The position numbers were made by a program, and so were the translations under genes. From positions 1 through 64,000 of the forward strand of contig NZ_JACHIA010000005.1 in the NCBI RefSeq assembly GCF_014202995.1: a DNA stretch of 64,000 bases. The letters run 5' to 3'. The notes below the pieces were generated by a model. That model saw only the letters and a program-made list of their open reading frames with translations, was not told the origin of the DNA and made no database searches. The DNA comes from Longimicrobium terrae (lineage in GTDB: Bacteria; Gemmatimonadota; Gemmatimonadetes; Longimicrobiales; Longimicrobiaceae). Positions within the stretch are counted from its first letter, which is position 1. Each line of letters opens with the position of its first letter. Positions 1-7,805 of this stretch are shown here, piece after piece.

Positions 1-88
1 CACACGCGGGGTGAATCGGAGGAGCAACCAGGCCTGCGCAGACAAGATACGGCTCAGGCGCGCATCCACATAATCATACGAGGCTGGA

Positions 89-141
89 CATCTACCATCC
101 GCCGAGCCAACGTCGCGGGACACACGTCCGTTCTCGCGGGG
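89..141 (+). repeat. Dispersed repeat, partial copy
   Basis: This stretch closely matches 21565-21618, with a shared core ATCTACCATCCGCC followed by AGCCAACGTCGCG and then CCGTTCTCGCG. The second copy is preceded by a segment beginning GTCATCCTGAGCG that is missing here, so this looks like a 3' fragment. The rest of 1-486 shows no credible gene on either strand. Only short frames without a Shine-Dalgarno site are open there. Confidence 0.6.
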
Positions 142-486
142 AAAGCAGATCCTTCGCCGGCACCAAAGTTTGGCGGGTCGCCGCATCGTCCGGCGTCCCT
201 GTTCCGATCGCGATCCACCACGACCCGCTTTCCCCAATTTCCGGATTGACCACGATCCGCGGCGGGGCGCGACCGGGGCGCAAGCACTGCGCGGTCCAAC
301 GTGAGATCCGGCGGGCCGGCAACTCCGTTCACGTTTCGTCATCAATCCCCAACTCCTTGCCGCGGGGCGCTTTGTAGAGACACCCGCCTCCCCGCGCGCC
401 GCCGTTCGCGCTCCCGCGCACCCGAATCCGGCGAATCACGGCAGAAGCGCCTGTGCGGAAGTTCGCGGTTTTCGTATCGTTTCCCT

Positions 487-516
487 TGACACGGAGGCGC
501 AGGAAAACGGAGATTC
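487..516 (+). promoter_or_regulatory. Candidate promoter with consensus -35
   Basis: A perfect TTGACA lies at 487-492. At the right distance only a weak -10 (GAGATT, 511-516) is visible. The position is suitable for the gene starting at 564. It also argues against starting that gene at the upstream ATG at 453, because the transcript would begin near 523. Confidence 0.35.
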
Positions 517-563
517 CCACGGGAAAACTGCGTTGGATGGTGCATGCCTCACGTGGAGGTCGG

Positions 564-929
564 ATGGCACGCCACAACCGCGAGGGCGAGGGAGAAGACC
601 AGCACGGCCGCCGGTACATCATCGGCTACCAGCCAGACTGGCTTCAGCAGGTAAAGGTGGCGCGCGGGCTCGACAACGGGCGCCAGAGCACCAAGATCCT
701 CATCCGCAACTCCGAGGTGCCCCTGGGCGACCCCGGGCCGCGGGTGCGCACCCACATCGCCGCCCCGGAACTGGGGATCGACGTGGAGGTCACGCTGCGC
801 GACGAGGGCGGCGTGGTGCGGCGCATCATCGTGGAAACCGTGGTGCCCGAGGGCGAGGAGCGCGGAGAAACGGTGTCGTTCATCGTTTCGCGCATTCCCG
901 AAGCGCGCCGCGACGGCCGTGGACTCTGA
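564..929 (+). CDS. Conserved-looking hypothetical protein
   Basis: I do not recognise this 121-residue protein. The start at 564 is chosen because GGAGG lies just upstream (555-559) and because the longer frame from 453 has an unlike, basic N-terminus. The N-terminus is charged and Asp/Glu-rich. The middle, around residues 17-60, reads IIGYQPDWLQQVKVARG and then a strand-rich region, with alternating Val/Ile and charged residues up to residue 110. There is no signal peptide or membrane segment, so it is probably cytosolic. It sits 57 bp upstream of the histidine kinase in the same direction and could be co-transcribed. GC-rich third positions match its neighbours. Confidence 0.7.
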   Translation: MARHNREGEGEDQHGRRYIIGYQPDWLQQVKVARGLDNGRQSTKILIRNSEVPLGDPGPRVRTHIAAPELGIDVEVTLRDEGGVVRRIIVETVVPEGEERGETVSFIVSRIPEARRDGRGL

Positions 930-986
930 AGGGCGGGGCCGCCCGGCCCCGCCGCGTCGCACGTTCCCCCGCCCGCGCACTCTCGC

Positions 987-1883
987 ATGATGCTGGTCAT
1001 GGCGGTGCAGTCCGCCATTCCGCCCGACAACCGCCTGTTGTTCGTGGTGAGCGTGGTGGTGGTGGCCAGCGTGGTGCTGTTCACCGCCGGCGTCATCGTC
1101 ACCCTGCTGCGCCGCTCCGACCGCCGCCGCGCGGAGGAAGAGAAGCTGGCCGCCATGGGCACGGCCACCGCGCGCATCCTGCACCAGATCAAGAACCCCC
1201 TGCAGACCATCGTTCTGCACGCAGACCTGCTGCAGAACGACCGCATCGTCAGCGACGCCGAGCAGCGCCGCGAGGTGGCCGACGCCATCATCGGCGAGTC
1301 GCAGCGGCTGGTGGACATGCTGGAGGAACTGTCCGTCTACGCGTCCGGCGCGCAGCGCTCCATGAACCGCCAGCCGGTGGCGCTGGACGAACTGGTGAAG
1401 CACGTGGCCGCCCACGAGGCCCGCGACGCGGGCGACAGCGGGCTGCTGGTGGACACCTCGCGGATGGATCGCGCGGTGGTGCTGGCCGATGCCTACTATC
1501 TGCGCCAGGCCATCGACAACCTGGTGCGCAACGCGCGCGAGGCCATGGCGGAGCAGGAGGGCGCGCGGCTGGCTGTTTCGGTGGAGCGCGATCCGGCCGG
1601 GGCCGTCGTCCGCGTGGCCGACAACGGGCCCGGGATTGCCGCGGACAAGCTGGAGCGCATCTTTGAGCCGTTCGTGTCCACCAAGGGCAAGGGCATGGGG
1701 CTGGGACTGGCCATCTGCCGCGAGATCGCCGAGGCCCACGCCGGGCGGCTGGACGTGGACAGCACGGTGGGGCAGGGAACGACATTCACGCTGCGGCTGC
1801 CGCTGCACGGCGACGGGGTAACGACGGGCGCGCTGCCCGGGCTGGCGCCGGAACCACGAGGGATGGGAACATCATGGAACTGA
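987..1883 (+). CDS. Membrane-anchored sensor histidine kinase (orphan)
   Basis: A 298-residue histidine kinase that would autophosphorylate on His66 and pass phosphate to a response regulator. One transmembrane helix covers about residues 17-41. There is no periplasmic sensor domain, PAS or HAMP. The dimerisation box RILHQIKNPLQ (residues 63-73) is followed by the N box DNLVRNAREAM (177-187), G1 DNGPGIA (212-218), F box EPFVSTK (227-233) and G2 GMGLGLAI (236-243), so the catalytic core is complete. It ends 10 nt inside the next gene, which suggests translational coupling. No response regulator is adjacent, so its partner is encoded elsewhere. The input signal is unknown. Confidence 0.9.
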   Translation: MMLVMAVQSAIPPDNRLLFVVSVVVVASVVLFTAGVIVTLLRRSDRRRAEEEKLAAMGTATARILHQIKNPLQTIVLHADLLQNDRIVSDAEQRREVADAIIGESQRLVDMLEELSVYASGAQRSMNRQPVALDELVKHVAAHEARDAGDSGLLVDTSRMDRAVVLADAYYLRQAIDNLVRNAREAMAEQEGARLAVSVERDPAGAVVRVADNGPGIAADKLERIFEPFVSTKGKGMGLGLAICREIAEAHAGRLDVDSTVGQGTTFTLRLPLHGDGVTTGALPGLAPEPRGMGTSWN

Positions 1884-2791
1884 ACGGCGTTTTCGCCCCG
1901 GCCACCACGCCGTTCGATCCGGTGACGGGCGAGGTGGACGTGATCGGGATGCGCGCCAACGTGCGCCGCTGGCTGCGCGCGCCGCTGGCCGGCGTGGTGC
2001 TCTTTGGCTCCACCGGCGAGGGCGTGCTGCTGGACGAGGACGAAAAGGTGCGGCTGACCGCCGCCACCCGCGACCTGCTGGACAGCGGGCAGCTGCTGCT
2101 GGCCGGCACCGGCGCGGAAAGCACGCGCGCCGCCATCCGGCAGACGCGCGCCGTGGCTGAGGCCGGCGCCGACGCCGTGCTGGTGCAGCCGCCGTCGTTC
2201 TACAAGCCGCTCATGACCCCCGCGGCGCTGCGCGACCACTACCGCGCCGTGGCGGACGCGTCGCCGGTGCCCGTAATCCTGTACCAGGTGCCGCCGCGCT
2301 TCAGCGGGGTGGAGTTGGAGCCCGGGCTGGTGCACGAACTGGCGCGGCACCCCAACATCACCGGCATCAAGGATTCGTCGGGCGACCAGCGCACGCTGGG
2401 CAACCTGGTGGATGCCTGCCGCGGCGGCTGCGACGTGCTGGCCGGCAGCGGCGCTATCCTGTACGCGGCGCTGGAGATGGGCGCGGTGGGCGGCATCCTC
2501 GCCGTCGCGCTGCTGATGCCGGAGGAGTGCGCGGAGCTGTGCCGTGCCTTTGCCGAAGAGCGCTTCGCGGACGCCGGGCGGCTGCAGGAGCGGATTGCGC
2601 CGCTGCACAAGGTGGTGGTGGGCGAGCTGGGGATTCCGGGGATGAAGGCGGCGCTGGACGCGCTGGGAATGCAGGGCGGCGAGCCGCGGTCGCCCATTCA
2701 GGCGCTGCGCAACCGCGACGGGGGCAAGCTGGCCGACGCACTCGCCATCGCCGGCATCCTGCCCAACCCCATCGCCGCCCCGGCTGCCTGA
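1874..2791 (+). CDS. DapA-family Schiff-base lyase/synthase
   Basis: A 305-residue TIM-barrel protein of the dihydrodipicolinate synthase / N-acetylneuraminate lyase family. It shows the pyruvate-binding loop GSTGEG (45-50), the proton-relay Tyr137 in ILYQVPP and the Schiff-base Lys166 in GIKDSSG, so it should be catalytically active. Family members condense or cleave pyruvate with aldehydes. Whether this one is the lysine-pathway DapA or a sugar-acid aldolase cannot be decided from sequence alone, because no lysine genes are nearby. The start overlaps the kinase stop by 10 nt. A perfect 18-bp terminator hairpin follows at 2894-2934. Confidence 0.88.
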   Translation: MELNGVFAPATTPFDPVTGEVDVIGMRANVRRWLRAPLAGVVLFGSTGEGVLLDEDEKVRLTAATRDLLDSGQLLLAGTGAESTRAAIRQTRAVAEAGADAVLVQPPSFYKPLMTPAALRDHYRAVADASPVPVILYQVPPRFSGVELEPGLVHELARHPNITGIKDSSGDQRTLGNLVDACRGGCDVLAGSGAILYAALEMGAVGGILAVALLMPEECAELCRAFAEERFADAGRLQERIAPLHKVVVGELGIPGMKAALDALGMQGGEPRSPIQALRNRDGGKLADALAIAGILPNPIAAPAA

Positions 2792-2893
2792 GTCGAGAAG
2801 GCGGCCGGCGCGCCTCGCCGGGGATGACGGGCGTTCGGCGCTGGGCGGATCGGGGTTCCGCGTATCATCCCCCCGGCGGCAGTTGATCAACAC

Positions 2894-2935
2894 AAACAGC
2901 GTGGGGCCGCGATGAACGCGGCCCCACGCTGTTTT
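2894..2935. terminator. Bidirectional intrinsic terminator
   Basis: A perfect 18-bp stem (2894-2911 with 2917-2934) and a 5-nt loop lie between two convergent genes. The right arm ends in T5, and the complementary strand also ends in TTT. It should terminate the DapA-family gene from the left and the gene at 2955-3518 from the right. Confidence 0.9.
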
Positions 2936-2954
2936 TCATCCACCGAAGCCGGAA

Positions 2955-3518
2955 CTACCTGCGCGGATCCAGGCCGTTGGTGGGCGCGAAGCCGCCGCGG
3001 TTGTAGCCGGCGTACCCGCGCTCGTTGGGCCGCTGCTGCCCTGCCTGCGGGATGTAGCGACCCTCACCGCGCGCGCCGGGCGCATGGCCGTAGCCGCGGT
3101 CGTACTCGCTGCCGTAGCGCAGGCCCACGCTGTTGCGGTTGTACTGGCCCAGGAAGCGGCTGTCGCCGTGCACGCCGCCGTTTTCCACGTGCCGGTACTG
3201 CGCGTCGTACCGCCCGCCGCGCGGCATGCCCTGGGTGCGGGGGCGCTGCACGCGGCCGTGGTGCATGGGGTGATGGTAGATGCCGCCGGCGTCGTAGCTG
3301 CCCGGGCCTTCGTCGTAGATGCCGTCGAAGCCGCCGCTGGACTGCAGGTCGCGCTCATGCGCCTGGCGGTACCAGCCGTACGCGCCGTGGCGGTTGTCGG
3401 GCGTCATCCGCTGGCCGTGGTACTCGCCGTCGGCCCAGTTGGGGTCCATGGGGTGCGGCTGGCCCCACTGCGGTCCCATGGGATAGCCGCGGTAGTACGG
3501 ATCGTCATAGTGCCTCAT
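2955..3518 (-). CDS. Tyr/Gly/Arg-rich low-complexity protein
   Basis: A 187-residue protein with no recognised domain. The start is fixed by a strong GAGGAGG site five bases upstream. Composition is extreme: Tyr, Gly, Arg, His and Pro dominate, with recurring short blocks such as MRHYDDPYYRGYP at the start and RYDAQYRH, GRYIP and RGYAGYNRGG later. There are almost no aliphatic residues and no predicted membrane segment or signal peptide. Such aromatic/Arg-rich sequences in other organisms are disordered or condensate-forming. That role here is only an inference. It converges on the DapA-family gene and shares its terminator. The gene looks real because of the ribosome site and terminator. Confidence 0.7.
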   Translation of the reverse strand: MRHYDDPYYRGYPMGPQWGQPHPMDPNWADGEYHGQRMTPDNRHGAYGWYRQAHERDLQSSGGFDGIYDEGPGSYDAGGIYHHPMHHGRVQRPRTQGMPRGGRYDAQYRHVENGGVHGDSRFLGQYNRNSVGLRYGSEYDRGYGHAPGARGEGRYIPQAGQQRPNERGYAGYNRGGFAPTNGLDPRR

Positions 3519-3656
3519 CAGGCCCTCCTCTGGTTCATGCCGTGCGTGATCTTGCCGGCGGTCACCAGCGCAAGAAGCCTTCCCGCTGGCGATCCAGCAC
3601 GGAGTTGGGGTTGATTCGTATGGGTCCCTTGGATTCGTGCGGGCCTCAGGCCGTGA

Positions 3657-4120
3657 GGGCCCCTCCCCCGGCCCCTCCCCGTGCAAACTGCGCACGGAGA
3701 AGGGAGAACGACAACTCAACCCGATCCGGATGGTGCCGCTCGGCGGAGAGGGCCCCCCTCTCCCCGGCCCCCTCCCCCGCTCCGCGGGAGAAAGGCAGAC
3801 CTCAGCGTGGGGGCTGAGGGCGATGCGGGTCGGCGGGTGTCGCCCGGCGGTTGAAACCGCGCCTCGAAAGACAGGAAGTCCGCCTCCGCGGACTGCGCCC
3901 GCAACCAACATGCTCGTACCCCACGCAGTTGAAGCCCCGAACCGGACGCGCCAGCGGCCGGTGTCGGGGCTTTGCGCTTGTGGAGCGGCGGATTCATCCG
4001 CTCAACAGGTGCCCGGCGGCGCAGATCTCGGGACCGCATGCCGAACCCTCCGCCCCGACAACCCTCCCCCAGTCTTTTTTGGGGGAGGGTGGGCGAGTAG
4101 TACGAGCCCGGGTGGGGACC
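3657..4120 (-). repeat. Composite hairpin repeat, copy 1 (modules D-C-B-A)
   Basis: On the + strand the modules read D (3657-3812), C (3841-3899), B (3923-4008), A (4042-4120), which is the reverse complement of the A-to-E order seen at 54765-55342. Module A contains CCCTCCCCC and GGGGGAGGG arms around a T-rich loop. B has arms GAAGCCCCGA / TCGGGGCTT. C has GAAGTCCGC / GCGGACT and GGCGG TTGAAA CCGCGCC. D has arms CCGTGC / GCACGG in other copies. The copy ends about 90 bp before the PhzF start codon. No coding potential is recognised in the whole 3519-4207 gap. Confidence 0.85.
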
Positions 4121-4207
4121 GCCCGCGATCTCCCGGTTTTGCACCGCACATCATCCCCGCCTACATTCCCGCCCTTCGCCTCCGCAGCCCCGATCCGCGC
4201 GCCGTTC

Positions 4208-4999
4208 ATGCCGCTCAAGCTCGTTCAGGTCGATGCGTTCGCCGACCGCATGTTCTCGGGAAACCCCGCCGCCGTCTGCCTGCTGGACGCGCCCCGCGAC
4301 GCCGCGTGGATGCAGTCCGTCGCCATCGAGATGAACCTGTCGGAAACGGCGTTCCTGGAGCCGCGCGGCGACGAATGGGGGCTGCGCTGGTTCACCCCCG
4401 CCGTCGAAGTGGACCTTTGCGGACACGCCACGCTCGCCAGCGCGCACGTGCTCTGGCAGGACGGCCATCTCCCGGAATCCGCCACCGCGCGCTTCCACAC
4501 CCGCAGCGGCCTGCTGACCGCGCAACGCGACGGCGAGTGGATCTCCATGGACTTTCCCGCCAAACCCTCGCAGCCCTCGCCCGCCCCGGACGGGCTCGCC
4601 GAGGCGCTGGGCGCGGAGCCGGTCGCCATCGTGCGCAGCCACTTCGACTTCGTGGTGGAACTCGAATCGGAGGCCGTGGTGCGCGGCCTGCGGCCGGACC
4701 AGGCGCGGCTCGCGGGCGTGGAGGCGCGCGGCGTGATCGTCACCGCGCGGGGGGAGAACGGCGAGTACGACTTCGTATCGCGCTTCTTTGCGCCGCGCGT
4801 GGGCGTGCCCGAGGACCCGGTCACCGGCTCCGCGCACTGCGCCCTCGCGCCGTACTGGGCCGCCAGGCTGGGCCGCGAGCGGATGACCGGCTATCAGGCG
4901 TCCGCGCGCGGCGGCGTGGTGCGCGTGCGGGTGGAGGGCGACCGCGTGCACCTGGGCGGTCAGGCGATCACCGTGATGCGCGGCGCCCTGGTGGACTGA
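4208..4999 (+). CDS. PhzF-family isomerase/epimerase-like protein
   Basis: A 263-residue member of the PhzF family, named for trans-2,3-dihydro-3-hydroxyanthranilate isomerase of phenazine synthesis, with the diaminopimelate-epimerase-like double fold. Visible signatures are the N-terminal QVDAFADRMFSGNPAA, the catalytic glutamate Glu46 in NLSETAF, DLCGHATLASAHVL around residue 75, and DPVTGSAHC near residue 205. No other phenazine gene is nearby, so the true substrate is unknown. Most genomic PhzF homologues are uncharacterised. The start at 4208 matches the family N-terminus (MPLKLVQVDAF). Longer in-frame extensions run into the composite repeat and are rejected. It is followed 17 bp later by a RidA homologue, likely in one operon. 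Confidence 0.88.
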   Translation: MPLKLVQVDAFADRMFSGNPAAVCLLDAPRDAAWMQSVAIEMNLSETAFLEPRGDEWGLRWFTPAVEVDLCGHATLASAHVLWQDGHLPESATARFHTRSGLLTAQRDGEWISMDFPAKPSQPSPAPDGLAEALGAEPVAIVRSHFDFVVELESEAVVRGLRPDQARLAGVEARGVIVTARGENGEYDFVSRFFAPRVGVPEDPVTGSAHCALAPYWAARLGRERMTGYQASARGGVVRVRVEGDRVHLGGQAITVMRGALVD

Positions 5000-5016
5000 A
5001 CGAGGAGGATCGGACG

Positions 5017-5508
5017 ATGAACGACATTTCCAGCCACACAGGCCCTCCGCTCGCCGCCGCCGACGGGACGCGCGACGTGCCGCTTCCCGCCATGACCGTC
5101 CGCGAGGTGGCGGGACGGACGCAGGTGTCCAGCGGCGGGCCGTGGGAGGAATCCGTCGGCTACGTGCGCGCGGTGCGCACCGGCCCGCACATCCACGTCG
5201 CGGGGACGACGGCGACGGATCCCGAGGGCGAAATCGTCGGGGCGGGCGATGCGTACGGGCAGGCCCGGTACACCTTTCTGAAGATCCGGGCCGCGCTGGA
5301 GCTGCTGGGCGCGGGGATGACGGACGTGGTGCGCACGCGCATGTTCGTCACCGACATCGGGCGATGGGAGGAGTTCGGCCGCGCGCACGGGGAGTTCTTT
5401 GCGGGCGGCGGCGCCCGGCCCGTGGCGACGATGGTGGAAGTGGCCAGGCTGATCGACCCCGCCATGCTGATTGAAATCGAAGTGGAAGCGTATGTCGTTG
5501 CGCAATAA
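5017..5508 (+). CDS. RidA-family (YjgF/YER057c/UK114) protein
   Basis: A 163-residue RidA homologue. The family hydrolyses reactive enamine/imine intermediates released by PLP enzymes, in the cytosol. The core from about residue 26 on (TVREVAG, then GPHIHVAGTTATD, ALELLGAGMTDVVRTRMFVTD and ARPVATMVEV) matches the family, including the Arg in the VRTRMF segment. The first ~25 residues are extra. An internal ATG at 5092 would give the usual ~138-residue length. I keep 5017 because GAGGAGG (5002-5008) precedes it at good spacing. A short inverted repeat (ATGTCGTT at 5492-5499, AACGACAT at 5507-5514) covers the stop codon. Confidence 0.88.
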   Translation: MNDISSHTGPPLAAADGTRDVPLPAMTVREVAGRTQVSSGGPWEESVGYVRAVRTGPHIHVAGTTATDPEGEIVGAGDAYGQARYTFLKIRAALELLGAGMTDVVRTRMFVTDIGRWEEFGRAHGEFFAGGGARPVATMVEVARLIDPAMLIEIEVEAYVVAQ

Positions 5509-5558
5509 CGACATGGGTCATTGCGGCGACTTCATCTGATTCCGTAGCAGGTGTAAGA

Positions 5559-5587
5559 CTCTGGCGTGAGGCGGCGCCTCGTATTAT
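5559..5587 (+). promoter_or_regulatory. Candidate promoter of the riboswitch transcript
   Basis: A near-consensus -10 TATTAT lies at 5582-5587 in an AT-richer pocket downstream of the RidA stop. No clear -35 is seen at the right distance, so this is weak. It would give a leader of about 280 nt containing the riboswitch at 5766-5858. A short open frame starting at 5589 is not convincing as a gene. Confidence 0.25.
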
Positions 5588-5765
5588 CATGCCCCCCACG
5601 CAACTGAACGCCGTGTACGCGCCGCCCCCGTGCCTGCGGGAAGCCGTCGCGCGTTCGTATCCGCAACATGCACCCGGAGCGTCAGTTACACCCGCCGCAG
5701 TTCGCAGGCACGTCAGGCAGTTTCCGTTCGATTTCCCGGCCGCATCCGCATCCGGGGACCTCACC

Positions 5766-5858
5766 GAAAACGGCAAACCCGTCGAAAGCCGGGGACGCAA
5801 AGCCACGAGGCTACCGCGCGCGCTCCACGCGCCGCTACGCCAGTCGGGCCGCCGACGA
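5766..5858 (+). promoter_or_regulatory. Cyclic-di-GMP-I (GEMM-I) riboswitch
   Basis: The stretch carries the GEMM-I landmarks in order: GGCAAACC (5772-5779), a tetraloop hairpin with CGAAAG closing (5783-5788), the highly conserved GGGACGCAAAGCCAC (5792-5806), a GGCTACC element leading into a GC-rich second hairpin (5809-5834), and CAGTCGGGCCGCCG (5841-5854). The closing helix can form between CGGC (5771-5774) and GCCG (5851-5854). The family binds cyclic di-GMP. The aptamer ends about 10 nt before the ATG of the M23 peptidase gene, so ligand-dependent access to the ribosome site is the likeliest mechanism. I see no terminator between aptamer and gene. Confidence 0.87.
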
Positions 5859-5867
5859 GATCACGCA

Positions 5868-6455
5868 ATGAAATCCTCGCTCTTCCCCGCCGTGCGCGTC
5901 GCCGCCACGGCACTGGCCCTCGTTGTCCTCGCGCTTCCCGCGAAGGCACAGGCGCCCACCGCCTCCATGTTTTCCGCCAGCGCCGGCCTCCTGAGCCCCC
6001 GGGGCCGCACCGCCGAGGCCGGACGCATGATGGTGCCCGTGCAGGGCATCACCCGCGAGCAGCTTCACGACACGTACACGCAGTCGCGCTCGCAGGGCCG
6101 CACCCATCACGCCATCGACATCCATGCGCCGCGCGGCACGCCGGTGATGGCCGTGGCCGAGGGCACCATCCGCAAGCTGCACATCAGCGGGCTGGGCGGC
6201 ACCACCATCTACCTGATGGACGACGACGGCCGCACCCGCTACTACTACGCGCACCTGGACAGCTACGCGCAGGGGCTTCACGAGGGGCAGCGCGTGCAGC
6301 GCGGCGAGGTGATCGGGTACGTGGGCGATACGGGGAACGCGCAGCCGGGCGACTGCCACCTGCACTTTTCCGTGGCCATTCTGCAGAACCCGTCGCGCTG
6401 GTGGGACGGCGAGAACCTGAATCCGTACGACCTGCTCAAGCCCGTCGGCCGCTGA
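5868..6455 (+). CDS. Secreted M23 metallopeptidase (LytM-type)
   Basis: A 195-residue exported peptidase expected to cleave peptidoglycan cross-bridges in the envelope. Residues 1-27 form a signal peptide ending around AKAQA. The zinc site is complete: H81-x-x-D84 in HHAIDIH, His129 in YYYAHL, and the HLH motif at 164-166 in CHLHFSV. The catalytic domain covers about 65-190. Regulation is visible: a GEMM-I cyclic-di-GMP aptamer lies directly upstream, so wall cleavage is probably tied to the sessile/motile second messenger. The ribosome site is weak (GACGAGA), consistent with riboswitch control of initiation. A GC-rich hairpin follows at 6475-6504. Confidence 0.92.
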   Translation: MKSSLFPAVRVAATALALVVLALPAKAQAPTASMFSASAGLLSPRGRTAEAGRMMVPVQGITREQLHDTYTQSRSQGRTHHAIDIHAPRGTPVMAVAEGTIRKLHISGLGGTTIYLMDDDGRTRYYYAHLDSYAQGLHEGQRVQRGEVIGYVGDTGNAQPGDCHLHFSVAILQNPSRWWDGENLNPYDLLKPVGR

Positions 6456-6474
6456 GCGTTGCCGGTTGATGAAA

Positions 6475-6504
6475 GCGCCCCGCCCGCATTGCCGGGCGGG
6501 GCGC
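6475..6504 (+). terminator. GC-rich terminator hairpin
   Basis: A perfect 12-bp stem GCGCCCCGCCCG / CGGGCGGGGCGC with a 6-nt loop sits 19 bp after the M23 gene. The following bases are not T-rich, so efficiency is uncertain. Confidence 0.6.
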
Positions 6505-6574
6505 TCGTGCGTCGTGGATGAACGGCGGCCCGCCGCGTGCAAAAGGTCCGCACAACCCTGGAGCGAGGAGACGC

Positions 6575-7264
6575 ATGCGGCGGCTGGTGCTGTTCGACAT
6601 CGATGGAACCCTGCTGAACGCCGGCGGTGCCGGCAAGCGCGCCGTGACGCGCGCGCTGCGCGAGGTGTACGGCGAAACGGGGCAGGTGGAGCGCTACAAC
6701 ATGGCCGGGCGCACCGATCCGCAGATCCTGCGCGAGGTGCTGGGGCAGGCCGGGCTGGACCGCGCGCGCATCGACGCGGGGATGGACGCGTTCTGGGACG
6801 TGTACATCCGCGTGCTGCGCGATACGCTGGATCCCGCCACCGTGCATGCGCTTCCCGGCGCGGCGGCGCTGGTGGACCGCGTGGAGTCGGAGAACGACAC
6901 CGTGCTCGGCCTGCTGACGGGAAACGTGCTGGAAGGCGCGCGCATCAAGGTGGACGCGGCGGGGCTGGGCTTTGACCGCTTTCAGGTGGGCGCGTACGGA
7001 TCGGACCACGGCGACCGCGCGGAGCTCCCCGCCGTCGCCGTCCGCCGGGCCAGGGATCGCACGGGCGTGGAGTTCTCGCGCAAGCAGATCGTCATCATCG
7101 GCGACACGCCGTTCGACATCAGCTGCGGCGAGGCGCTGGGCGTGCGGACCATCGCCACGGCCACGGGAACGTACAGCCGGGATGAGCTCGCCGAATGCCA
7201 TCCGGATCATCTGTTCGCGGATCTGGCGGATACGGAGGCGGTGTGGAGGGCGATCGTGGATTGA
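6575..7264 (+). CDS. HAD-superfamily hydrolase (phosphoglycolate-phosphatase-like)
   Basis: A 229-residue soluble phosphatase of the haloacid dehalogenase superfamily. Motif I is DIDGT (nucleophile Asp8, acid/base Asp10). Motif II is Thr115 in GLLTGN, and motif IV is GDTPFDI (176-182). A helical cap (about residues 17-90) places it in the Gph/subfamily I group, which dephosphorylates small metabolites such as 2-phosphoglycolate. The substrate here is not determinable. The start at 6575 has a GAGCGAGGAG site 5 bases upstream. The stop is followed at once by a tandem GTACGAAAGT-type repeat. Confidence 0.88.
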   Translation: MRRLVLFDIDGTLLNAGGAGKRAVTRALREVYGETGQVERYNMAGRTDPQILREVLGQAGLDRARIDAGMDAFWDVYIRVLRDTLDPATVHALPGAAALVDRVESENDTVLGLLTGNVLEGARIKVDAAGLGFDRFQVGAYGSDHGDRAELPAVAVRRARDRTGVEFSRKQIVIIGDTPFDISCGEALGVRTIATATGTYSRDELAECHPDHLFADLADTEAVWRAIVD

Positions 7265-7312
7265 GGGAAGTACGAAAGTGCGGAGGTACGAAAGTACGGA
7301 AGTACGAGAGTG
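7265..7312 (+). repeat. Tandem GTACGAAAGT-type tract
   Basis: About five imperfect units of GTACGAAAGT/GTACGGAAGT follow the HAD gene stop directly. The complementary motif recurs as a tract at 47647-47680. Downstream, 7313-7473 holds no gene. An imperfect pair of GTGAAGC / GCTTCAC arms is seen near 7400-7430. Confidence 0.65.
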
Positions 7313-7473
7313 CCCAGTGCTCAGGGTCTGGGGCCAGTGATGCACGTCGGGGTGCAAGCCCGAACCGCGTGAGCGACTGACGTTGCCGCTACAACGCGGG
7401 TGAAGCCTCCACGATACTGCTGTGAGCTTCACCCGCATTGAATCCGGAAAAGAAAGCCGGAGTCTGCGCTCGC

Positions 7474-7627
7474 GCTGAGGTCTCCCTTTCTCCCGCGGAG
7501 CGGGGGAGAGGGCCGGGGAGAGGGGGCTCTCTCCGACCGCGCGGCACCGTCCGGGACCAAGCTGAGTTGCAGTCCTCCCCTCTCCGTGCGGCAGTTTGCA
7601 CGGGGAGGGGCCGGGGGAGGGGCCTCC
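7474..7627 (+). repeat. Composite hairpin repeat, module D only
   Basis: An isolated copy of module D in + orientation, nearly identical to 55076-55230. It starts CTGAGGTCTCCC, contains CTCCCGCGGAGCGGGGGAG and the hairpin CCGTGCGGCAGTTTGCACGG, and ends GGGGCCGGGGGAGGGG. No A, B, C or E module accompanies it. The gap 7628-7805 has no gene. Confidence 0.8.
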
Positions 7628-7805
7628 CGGCCCGGCGCCGGGCGAGCATCCGTGACCGCGAGTGGTGGCTTCCGGGTCCTCGCGGTGTCGAACCGGATCG
7701 CGCAGATTGCACGGGCGGCTCCGGTCCGGTGCAGACGCGAAGGGCGCGCATTACTTTCCTCGCTCCAACCCCGCTCCATCCATCCAATCCATCCCTGGAT
7801 CACCC

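Noticed and set aside
7265-7312. Tandem tracts considered as CRISPR or as a direct-repeat array
   Set aside because: Units are ~10 bp, contiguous and without spacers; no cas genes are near.
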